From the NCBI GenBank assembly GCA_027624335.1, contig JAQBWV010000036.1, positions 1-37,897 of the forward strand: 37,897 bases of DNA. The letters run 5' to 3'. A program made the position numbers and the translations under genes. Below the pieces are notes generated by a model. That model searched no databases. It had not been told where the DNA came from and saw nothing but the letters and a program-made list of their open reading frames with translations. The DNA comes from Planctomycetota bacterium (lineage in GTDB: Bacteria > Planctomycetota > Planctomycetia > Planctomycetales > Planctomycetaceae). Shown here one piece after another: positions 16,731 through 24,349 of the stretch (the stretch's first letter is position 1; each line of letters starts with the position of its first letter).

Positions 16731-17489
16731 CTACCGATATCCGCGTCTGAGCTGGGTGTAGATCTGATAATTCTGATACGCGAGGCTGCCGAACATCAGT
16801 CCGCCGAAGATGCGACTTGAGTTGAGAAAGTACGCAGCGACAACTCCGGCGGTAATCATGCCGATCTGATGCGCGCGGATGCGACCGGAATGATTCTCGC
16901 GGGCATTCAACAGTTCGGAGCAAATCTGTCCGCCATCCAAAGGGAATACCGGCAGCAGGTTGAACAGGCCCCAGAAGAGATTGATCCACTCCAGTTGCAG
17001 GATTGCGAAGTTGATGCCTGGCCACGCACCGCTGGTGGTCAGCGTCTGCGCCCATGGCTGCTCTTCCGCGATGCCAGCACGAATCCAGAGGTGAGCACAG
17101 TACACGATCGCAAATAATCCAAATCCCGCCAGAGGCCCGGCGAACGTAATCCAGATGGCTTTGCTTCGCGTGTAGCCATAACCAGGGGAGTACCTGGCAA
17201 AACCACCAAAGCCGTGCAGTACGATATCGGGCGGCCAGCCGAAGCTACGTGCTGCCAGGGCGTGCCCAAGTTCGTGGACAAGGATCGAGACGAACAAACA
17301 ACCGATCCAATTCGCGACAATCGAAAGTTCGGGGCCACTATTTGATCCCAACAGCGCCCCGACCAGCCAGAACAGCGGGTGAACGCGAACCGGAATCCCC
17401 ATCACCGAGAACCTGAGGTCATACCGCGTCGTCCCTGGATCGCCCAGAAATTGCATCATCGCGGATATCTCTTCCGAATAAATCGCCAT
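16731..17489 (-). CDS. Site-2 protease family (M50) membrane metalloprotease
   Basis: The protein (252 residues) is a short intramembrane zinc protease. Zinc ligands are His72 and His76 with catalytic Glu73 in VHELGHALAARSFG, and Asp185 in the second motif NLLPVFPLDGGQ. About six hydrophobic segments are visible, including the helix before HELGH and the one after AIWITFAGPLAG. There is no PDZ domain and no CBS pair, unlike RseP and SpoIVFB-CBS types, so it is a minimal member such as those often annotated as site-2 protease family. Members cut membrane proteins to release regulators or clear remnants; the substrate is not indicated. The NIF3-like gene follows after 31 nt and the 756-residue envelope protein gene lies 105 nt upstream. 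Confidence 0.93.
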   Translation of the reverse strand: MAIYSEEISAMMQFLGDPGTTRYDLRFSVMGIPVRVHPLFWLVGALLGSNSGPELSIVANWIGCLFVSILVHELGHALAARSFGWPPDIVLHGFGGFARYSPGYGYTRSKAIWITFAGPLAGFGLFAIVYCAHLWIRAGIAEEQPWAQTLTTSGAWPGINFAILQLEWINLFWGLFNLLPVFPLDGGQICSELLNARENHSGRIRAHQIGMITAGVVAAYFLNSSRIFGGLMFGSLAYQNYQIYTQLRRGYR

Positions 17490-17594
17490 CCGTGCTTCGC
17501 GGAGCCTGATGAATTCTCAGACATCCGACCGCTGGTGAGGCAGTGTGACGCAAATCGGCAACGACGAAAAGCCGCGGCAAATGTTCCTCGAGAA

Positions 17595-19865
17595 TCAGCG
17601 AATAACGAAGCAGGTCACGTACCACCGGCCCGTTTCGGGAGACTGGAACATGTCCATGCCCATCGCTTTCGCAGGAGTCGTCAGAACTTCGAACGAATCA
17701 GAAGATGCCGACCAACTGTTGACCGCCTGAAGAGCGGCATCCTGGACCGTCGTTCGATTTTCTGTCGCGAAGACAAGTTCGAGCAACTCAACCCGCGGAC
17801 CAAATTCACGAACGACTGCCTCGCGGCGCAGGTCCTGTTCGAAAGAAACGGACTGCTCACTGTGCGCCATCATCCGTGAGTTACGACGAGCCTGTTCAAC
17901 GAGCGTCGCAGAGAACTCACGCATGGACAAACTGGAGTCTGGAACGTTTCTACGAATTGCGAGCAACAACGTTCGCTGACTGATCGTGCCCTTCGGCAGG
18001 TTGAATGCCAGCATCAGTTCGTCGGTGCTGAGTAGACCATCGCCGGGTAGCGGGATCGACGACACGACTCGAGCGTAATTGGCGGACTCGGGATCGGTGA
18101 GGTCAACAACCACGATTCCGGGCTGGACGCCGAGATGACGGAACGAGCGATGATTGAGCAACAGTTGCGGCAGATCGTTCTGATCAGCTGTCGCGGTCGA
18201 TTCAAAGGTCGCTGGCATCGCAGTGTTCACTGGCAATTCGACTCGAATGAACTGCTCAAGCATCGGCTGCAGAGAGGGGGCAAACAGAGAACTCGCCGAC
18301 GATTGACGAGGCCTCGTTTCTGTCTTGTCGCGAAACAGCATCAACAGATACTGCTTCCGCTGAGAAGCTTGGGCAAAGGCGGCCACATAGTCCTCGTGCC
18401 AGTCCAGCCTTGTCGCGATGTTCTCCGGAGCCGGTTGGTCGTCCACACCCGGCAAGGGATCCACTGAGGACGGTTTCGACAGATCAGACTTGCCGTCGTC
18501 TGTTTGAACTTGTGGATTTCCGGTAGTTGTAGTTGTTGAGGTCGCCTGAGGATCGCGAGTGAGACTTTCCGATGGGTCCAGCGGCGTAGGCCCAGACACG
18601 CTCGGTCGCGCCACGGGATCAGTCAGCGGAAAGAGATCCGTCAACAACCCGGGATCATTCTCGAACGGATCTGGCTTCGACTTTACTGCCGGCGCTTGCG
18701 CGATCAGCGGCTCTGGTGCCACTTCGGGCAATGCCGATTTGTCGTCGGGAAATAGTGGTAGAGCGATGTCGCTCGACACGACAGGAAGCTCGATTGGCGC
18801 TACGGTTGTTGCAGGAGTAGTCAGGACCGCTGGCGGTTCCAGAACATCGGGCAAATCAGGTAACGAAACGGTCGGCGGCAATGACACATCGGGGAACGTC
18901 GATTCGAGAGGTTTCGATTCCAGTACCAGTTCAGGATTCGGGAGATCAATACTTGGAAGATTGTCCAGAGCGACAAACAGGTCCGGCGGATCGTTCGCAG
19001 GTTGAACCTGCTCGTACGGAGTTTCAGTGCCAGGTTCCGGCTCATCCGAAGCGGAATTCACGGCGGCACTTTCCGCGACGACAGTTTTGCCGGAGGTCGC
19101 GTGGTCGACGATTTCGTTTGCGAGATTTTCTACTTCGGTTTCTGGCTGCTCCACAGCGACAACGTCCGAAACCGTGTGCGCTGACAGCTCGGAGACATGG
19201 GAATTAATCCAGAATGATCCGCCGGCAACGACGGCAAGAACGGCTGCCGCTGCGGCAACTTTAATCGCGACACGCGAGCGACCTGACCCTGGCTGGTGGA
19301 CTGCCACGGCGAAAGATTCATGGCAATGAGGGCAGATTTCCTCGGCGAGCGTGTCGTGCAGAAAGAGCATGGAGCAATCGAGATTGGTACACAGCCGTGG
19401 CTCGCCGTACTGCGTCCGTCGCTGAAAACCCCAGCACCAGACGAGTTGCTCTTCGCCACTTTCGGTTAGGACTCGATAAAGAAACCCCTCGTGATTTCCA
19501 ATCGGCGGCTGCAGTCGGTTGAAGATCAGACGCTCGCTCGGGCTGACCGGACGGACGTCAAACAGTGACTTCTTGAGCCTCTCAAACTCAGGCTGCAATG
19601 GTCCATCGAGGTCCTCTCGCGTGGCCGGTGCCCGCTCGACAATCACCTGAGGCTTGCCATTTCGCTGAACCCGAAAGACGACTCCTTCGTCATCCAGTTC
19701 GGGTTCGGCAAGCAGATCGCCGAACCATCCGAGAAGGATTTGGTAAGTCAGTTTCTTGCCGTCCAGCATTGGCAGTCCGGGCGCCAGTGCTAACGGCTGA
19801 AAGTCCGTCAGTCCATTGAAAGGGACTCGGACCAGAGTGTCGGTGGGTCTTATCAATCGAGTCAT
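17595..19865 (-). CDS. Envelope protein: zinc ribbon, membrane segment, thioredoxin-like and possible CAP-like parts
   Basis: The 756-residue product combines several parts. Residues 1-150 form a soluble domain of unknown family (GKKLTYQILLGWFGDLLAEP). A zinc ribbon has Cys159, Cys164, Cys178 and Cys181 (LCTNLDCS and EEICPHC). One membrane helix lies at about 200-220. A Pro/Asp/Val-rich linker of about 260 residues is the likely extracytoplasmic spacer. A thioredoxin-like domain starts near 487 (EDYVAAFAQASQRKQYLLML), with FRDKTETRP where redox proteins have CxxC, so it has no active-site cysteines. The last 110 residues (MREFSATLVEQARRNSRMMA, later YVTCFVIR) suggest a divergent CAP/SCP-like fold. 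The zinc-ribbon side should be cytoplasmic. Upstream, 18 nt before the ATG, is a REP-like repeat and there is no obvious ribosome binding site. The function is unknown; the two distal domain calls are tentative. Confidence 0.8.
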   Translation of the reverse strand: MTRLIRPTDTLVRVPFNGLTDFQPLALAPGLPMLDGKKLTYQILLGWFGDLLAEPELDDEGVVFRVQRNGKPQVIVERAPATREDLDGPLQPEFERLKKSLFDVRPVSPSERLIFNRLQPPIGNHEGFLYRVLTESGEEQLVWCWGFQRRTQYGEPRLCTNLDCSMLFLHDTLAEEICPHCHESFAVAVHQPGSGRSRVAIKVAAAAAVLAVVAGGSFWINSHVSELSAHTVSDVVAVEQPETEVENLANEIVDHATSGKTVVAESAAVNSASDEPEPGTETPYEQVQPANDPPDLFVALDNLPSIDLPNPELVLESKPLESTFPDVSLPPTVSLPDLPDVLEPPAVLTTPATTVAPIELPVVSSDIALPLFPDDKSALPEVAPEPLIAQAPAVKSKPDPFENDPGLLTDLFPLTDPVARPSVSGPTPLDPSESLTRDPQATSTTTTTGNPQVQTDDGKSDLSKPSSVDPLPGVDDQPAPENIATRLDWHEDYVAAFAQASQRKQYLLMLFRDKTETRPRQSSASSLFAPSLQPMLEQFIRVELPVNTAMPATFESTATADQNDLPQLLLNHRSFRHLGVQPGIVVVDLTDPESANYARVVSSIPLPGDGLLSTDELMLAFNLPKGTISQRTLLLAIRRNVPDSSLSMREFSATLVEQARRNSRMMAHSEQSVSFEQDLRREAVVREFGPRVELLELVFATENRTTVQDAALQAVNSWSASSDSFEVLTTPAKAMGMDMFQSPETGRWYVTCFVIR

Positions 19866-20218
19866 GAATCATGGTGCTCGCAACTGGATTCCCGTCTTCG
19901 CGGGAATGACGAAACTCCGAGCATCCCAATTGAATGGAGGATACTTCAGACACGTTCCTGAGACGGATGAACGTGTTATCGTCGCGCGAGCAACATCAGG
20001 CTGATCAATCTCGGTTTGCGCGACAACAGCCCTAACGCCGGTGCGTCTGGTTTTCCCGGTCCAATCTGCACCACAACAGGAATCGTTCTGAGTGGATGCA
20101 AGATTCTGTCGGGCAGAGTGCGATGCTGCCGAAATTGACGCCTGTACGACCCCCTGCGGGCAGGTCGATACTGCAGCGTCCAGACGACAGACTTCACATG
20201 GCATCCGTCCGAGTTCGC
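19866..20218. other. Intergenic stretch between TPR gene and envelope-protein gene
   Basis: Both flanking genes run on the minus strand. The stretch holds the REP-like hairpin at 19884-19911, described separately. Open frames in it are not protein-like; two owe their length to the REP-like sequence, which often yields spurious peptides such as VIPAKTGIQ. I see no clear terminator for the TPR gene and no strong promoter. Confidence 0.6.
19884..19911. repeat. REP-like hairpin of the GGATTCCCG...CGGGAATGACG type
   Basis: Arms ATTCCCG (19888-19894) and CGGGAAT (19901-19907) pair around TCTTCG; the flanks CTGG and GACG are also those of the well-known repeat dispersed in many bacterial genomes, mainly Proteobacteria. 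On the minus strand it translates as the familiar VIPAKTGIQ-type spurious peptide. It ends 18 nt before the ATG of the 756-residue protein gene, inside its presumed 5' untranslated region, where the hairpin may affect translation. Confidence 0.7.
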
Positions 20219-23200
20219 TCAGGATTTCGCAAGGCGAGCTGACAGGGCTTCGAATTCGGCCCTTCGGTTGGCGGGCAATTGCAGCTCGGATGCTTTCCGA
20301 AGCTCCTCTTTGGCTTGCCTGGCTTTGACAGGATCGTCCGGAAAGCTGTCCAGCAACACCGTAGCGTATTCCAGACGCAGCACGGCCGCATCCGGATTTC
20401 TGTTGATGCTGCGTTTGATGATCGTGATCGATTCTGTTGGTCGACCGGCGCGACGATAGGCTTCTGAAACGGTTGCCTGTACCTCAGGCTCCAGACGATC
20501 AAGCGGCATGGTGGTACGGATTTGCTCAACGACGGCAACTGCTTCGGCCGGCGCTTTCAGGTGGCGCATCAGCAATCTGGCCAGCCCGTCGAGTGCGGCA
20601 ATGTGTCCTGGCTGACGTTGCAGCAGAGTTTCGTATCGACGTCTGGCAGCCTGCAACAGTTCCCATCGTTGATTCCGGACGCCTCGTTCATGCAGCATTA
20701 AGGCGTCGAGGAAAACGAGTTCTGCATTGGCTTCCGCATTCGGATCCATGTGTGCTCGACCGATCCATGTGGCGGCAATCTCTGGCTCACCCTTCTCCAG
20801 AAACGTCCGGGCAAACCGCATGCTGTTCGGCAGATTCGGAGACTTTCCTCCGAACGACTGCGCCAGTGTCGCTGCTGTATCACTACTGCCTTGTCGCATG
20901 TGTATATCAATCAAAGCATCCTGCAGTTCCTGATCTGTGCCGTGGAATTGCAGAGCCTGTTCGACAACCGTTCGGGCCTCGTTCAGGCGATCCAGGCTAC
21001 CGTAGACCTGAGACAGCGCCAGCCACGGTTCGACTCGTTCCGGAGTTCGCTGAACGCGTTTGGTCAGTGACGCGATCGCTTCATCGGGCCGGTCCAGTCG
21101 AGCGAGCGTTCGTGCCAGCAGAAGCGCGACCTCTTCGGTGTCGGACATGGGGTAAGGCAACTGTCGTAATTCAATGAGCGCTCGCGCATATTCTCGATCG
21201 GCATATTCGAGTCGAGCCGCCATCAGTCGAGCACCGGCGTGATTTGGTGCTGCCTTCAGCACTTTCTGCAGCTCTTCAAGAGCTTTGTTCGGGAGTCCTG
21301 ATGCTGACAGCATACGCGCTCGCATGAAGCCCGCTCGGCCAGGAACAGCATCGACGAATTCCAGTGTGTCGATCCGTGTGGCTGCGGTTTCGAAAGTACC
21401 CTTACGCAACGCAAGTTCAATTGCTGCCATCAGCAGGGATGGTTCTGTCGGGAATTCTTCGAGGACACGGTCGACGTGAATGGCAATCGCGGCCGGATCG
21501 ATGTCGGACAATGCGATGCCGATCCGATCCAGCAACTGATCTCTGTCACGAGCGGCCAGGGGCGAAATACTGAAGCTTCTGGCGAATTGCTGATAGGCCG
21601 GGTCGCCCTTCCCCTCTGACAGCAGGACCATCGCGGCTGGAGTTGTGTATCCGTCGCTGCTGTGCGTTTCAAAACTCGACTCCAGCAACGCCGCTGCTGA
21701 TTCGTCAAGCTGCTCGCTCTTAAACATAGCAAACGCGTGCACGACGGGGATGTGCGGGACTGCTTCGGGGTACTGCTGCATTTCGGCAACAAGTCTCCCG
21801 ATTTCCCGCTGACGCTGCTCGGTCATCAGGAGGTCAGCGGTCAACAGCCAGGCCAGCACCGATCCAGGAGCCTTGGCTCGAGCCACAGCCAGCGAGTTCA
21901 ATGCAGCAACTGATTCGCCCTGACCACGCAACCATTCGGCATAAGCGATTTGTGCGTGTGCATCGTCGAGATGGTTCTGCACAAACGTCGTTAACAGACG
22001 CCTCGCGCCTTCGGTAGCCTCATCCTTCAGCAGCATTCCGAATTCGCCCAGCAGCAGATCGAAGTCATCAGGGTCTTCCGTGCGAGCGACGCGAAGAACT
22101 TCCCAGGCTCGCTTTCCATTTCCAGTCCGCATCAGCTCGATCAGGCGAATCAGACGTGACTTGGCTCGCAACGGGCTGGTGTCCAGATACGCCAGAACCT
22201 CGACCGCTCTTTCGATGTGGCCGAGGCGTAACAGGCAGCAAGCCTGTAGCAATTTCAAGCGGTCTCGACTTCCGCTTGATTCAGACAGCCAATGCTGAGT
22301 CACTTCCGGAAGTTTCGCCCATCGCTCATCGATAAGTTCAATCAGCGTCAATGCGTCCTCCCATCGACTCTGCATGAGCAGAACACGTACTCGTAGACCT
22401 GCGGCGGCGACGCGATGCGGCGACGCATCCGCGATCTTCGAGAGACTCGCATCTGCCTCATCGAACTTTCCCTGCTGAAACGCCATCAGCCCGGTCAACA
22501 GGTAACTGAGCTCGGCCGTGTGCTCGTAGCGGCTCAGTGCCAGAACATCGTCACGCAGGGGCTCGAATTGTCCGCGACTGATCAGCCTCATGGCGGCCTG
22601 CGCATGCACGGACATCAGCTGATCACCGTTTTCCGGATTCAGTTTTGAGTGCAACTCGATCCCGCGTCGCAGCATCGAGATCGCCAACTGGTCGTTCTCC
22701 AGTTCCAGCGCCGCGCGGGATATCTGCTCGTAAACAAACGGTGAAGCAATCCCGGTTCCAAAGGCTGGTTCCGCAAAGTCGACAAACTTCTGCAAAGCTT
22801 TTCGTCGAGTATCCTTGTCGGAACGTTGAGCCGGCGTGGCATCTTCGTCGAGTCCTTCTCGAACGCGTGACCGCAGCGCCGCAGCCACGGGCCGAGCGGC
22901 CATTTCAACCAGCTCAAGACGGAACGTCTGTCCAATCTCGCCAGCGGAAAGACGGTCGACCAGTGTCACCGCCTGGAAAAGTCGACGGTCAGCGTCAGCT
23001 CCGGTCGGTGCGTAGCGAACGGAAGCTTCGAGGACGATCCCGAGAAACGGCAGGCTGTAATCTTCCAGTGCCTGAAGGCGCACATTCGAGTTGTTTAGAA
23101 TTCTCTGCAGGGCTGGCTCCGCTTCCCAGTAGATCCGACCCGGCATGCCCTGAGCTTCATGCAGACCAATTCGCACAGCCAGTTTGACAATTTCTTCCTG

Positions 23201-23737
23201 CAGCGTCGTTTCGGGAAGTTCCTCGGACTGACGTTTAAGAAACTCAACATCCTTCGCGTCAATTGCATATCTCACGGCAAGCGCCGATCTTTCGGGACTG
23301 GCCCGACCGATTTTCACAAGACGCATCGCCATCTCGCCGACGTTCTGTGATTGTCCGAGTCGCTGAAAATCCTTCAGGAGCCTTTCGAGCACATCGACGT
23401 TTCTGGGCTCGATGCGTGAAGCTTCCAGCAGATGCTCAATAGCTTCCGGAGGATCAATGGCCCTCGGATCGGCCTCTTTCGCCACAAAGTAAAGGTGGTC
23501 CGCCAGCGAGTAGTGAACCTTGAATTCATCCGGTCGTAACTTCACCATTTCCCGGAGTAACACGATGGAGGTACGCAAGTCTCCAGCATTACTGGTCGCC
23601 CGAATCTTCAGACGTAGCGCTTCGGCGCTGTCCGGTTTTGTAGACCAGTAGTAATAACCCCCGCCGAGGACGGAAAGGATGGTCAGCGTCAGCACAGTCA
23701 GAACGAGAGTTCGGCCTGAACGGTTTGATGCGGGCAT
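20219..23737 (-). CDS. Large TPR-repeat protein with N-terminal membrane anchor
   Basis: The 1172-residue product starts with a basic tail and one membrane segment (about 10-30, LVLTVLTLTILSVLGGGYYY). The rest is almost entirely helical tetratricopeptide repeats, for example LREMVKLRPDEFKVHYSLAD, LEASRIEPRNVDVLERLL, LQKVLKAAPNHAGARLMAAR and VQRTPERVEPWLALSQVYG. The orientation (basic residues first) puts the repeats outside the cytoplasm. TPR scaffolds of this size organise protein complexes; in other bacteria similar proteins serve exopolysaccharide or protein-sorting systems, but nothing nearby supports such a role here. The single-cysteine LLQACCLLRLG segment lies inside a repeat and has no known meaning. 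It is the first gene of its direction after a 0.6 kb divergent region shared with the secreted hydrolase, so it likely has its own promoter. Confidence 0.9.
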   Translation of the reverse strand: MPASNRSGRTLVLTVLTLTILSVLGGGYYYWSTKPDSAEALRLKIRATSNAGDLRTSIVLLREMVKLRPDEFKVHYSLADHLYFVAKEADPRAIDPPEAIEHLLEASRIEPRNVDVLERLLKDFQRLGQSQNVGEMAMRLVKIGRASPERSALAVRYAIDAKDVEFLKRQSEELPETTLQEEIVKLAVRIGLHEAQGMPGRIYWEAEPALQRILNNSNVRLQALEDYSLPFLGIVLEASVRYAPTGADADRRLFQAVTLVDRLSAGEIGQTFRLELVEMAARPVAAALRSRVREGLDEDATPAQRSDKDTRRKALQKFVDFAEPAFGTGIASPFVYEQISRAALELENDQLAISMLRRGIELHSKLNPENGDQLMSVHAQAAMRLISRGQFEPLRDDVLALSRYEHTAELSYLLTGLMAFQQGKFDEADASLSKIADASPHRVAAAGLRVRVLLMQSRWEDALTLIELIDERWAKLPEVTQHWLSESSGSRDRLKLLQACCLLRLGHIERAVEVLAYLDTSPLRAKSRLIRLIELMRTGNGKRAWEVLRVARTEDPDDFDLLLGEFGMLLKDEATEGARRLLTTFVQNHLDDAHAQIAYAEWLRGQGESVAALNSLAVARAKAPGSVLAWLLTADLLMTEQRQREIGRLVAEMQQYPEAVPHIPVVHAFAMFKSEQLDESAAALLESSFETHSSDGYTTPAAMVLLSEGKGDPAYQQFARSFSISPLAARDRDQLLDRIGIALSDIDPAAIAIHVDRVLEEFPTEPSLLMAAIELALRKGTFETAATRIDTLEFVDAVPGRAGFMRARMLSASGLPNKALEELQKVLKAAPNHAGARLMAARLEYADREYARALIELRQLPYPMSDTEEVALLLARTLARLDRPDEAIASLTKRVQRTPERVEPWLALSQVYGSLDRLNEARTVVEQALQFHGTDQELQDALIDIHMRQGSSDTAATLAQSFGGKSPNLPNSMRFARTFLEKGEPEIAATWIGRAHMDPNAEANAELVFLDALMLHERGVRNQRWELLQAARRRYETLLQRQPGHIAALDGLARLLMRHLKAPAEAVAVVEQIRTTMPLDRLEPEVQATVSEAYRRAGRPTESITIIKRSINRNPDAAVLRLEYATVLLDSFPDDPVKARQAKEELRKASELQLPANRRAEFEALSARLAKS

Positions 23738-24349
23738 GACTGAATGTCTCTCTGTGAGGAGCGAGTGTTACTCACCGAATCCGCGACGCGTGAGGACTCA
23801 CGGACGCCGACTCAGGCCACTATCCGAGTGTTGCCGATTTGCAACACTGACGGTCAAAAAAGTGGTACTCACATGACAGCCGCAACGCCCGTGCCGGACT
23901 GATTCCCGTAAACCAGTGCGGCTCGATATTCGGAAAACCGGAGGCATCTCAGACCGAACATTCGGATTGGACACTCGGCCTCGAGGTCGCCGGTCACGAC
24001 AACCTGTCATATGTTGCTGTTACGACATTCCGATTACTGAATCGCACCTCAGGCGCGGATCCTGGTGCCAGACTTTCCTGACACCTGTCGCGTGCAACTG
24101 TTTCGAAAACTCAACAGTGAAGTTGCCATGTTCCCTGCGAGCCAGCACGCGAATCACCGTGACGTGACAGACCTGTCACGTCCTCTTATCACAATAGACC
24201 GACAGCGAGTCCGGTGCCAAAACACAAACGACTTCACAATTCGACACGGCTGACAGCCGAAGTCAAATCTGCCACGATTCGATCTTCCAGTGTCCGACTA
24301 CCGTCGTCGAATGCCACCCCACAAGACTCTTCCGCAGGCCTGCACGATC
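23738..24349. other. Divergent intergenic region between TPR and hydrolase genes
   Basis: About 610 nt separate two divergent start codons, enough for two promoters and regulator sites. It holds the perfect palindrome at 24161-24182, and short sequences resembling its half-site at 23874-23879 (TGACAG), 24004-24009 (CTGTCA) and 24084-24089 (CTGTCG as part of ACCTGTCGCG). There is also CCGAA CA TTCGG at 23954-23965. No convincing coding frame is seen. I do not assign -35/-10 boxes. Confidence 0.6.
24161..24182. promoter_or_regulatory. Perfect operator-like palindrome, 10-bp arms
   Basis: GACGTGACAG (24161-24170) and CTGTCACGTC (24173-24182) are exact complements separated by AC. A 2-nt spacer is too small for a stable hairpin loop, so a dimeric DNA-binding regulator is the better explanation. 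It lies 168 nt before the hydrolase ATG and about 420 nt before the TPR gene start, so it could serve either or both. Confidence 0.6.

Noticed and set aside
19690..20204. Small frames across the intergenic stretch before the 756-residue protein gene
   Set aside because: Their peptides (VIPAKTGIQ type) come from the REP-like repeat and are known artefacts.
24334..24343. GCAGGCCTGC palindrome just before the hydrolase start
   Set aside because: Only 10 bp and expected by chance in this base composition.
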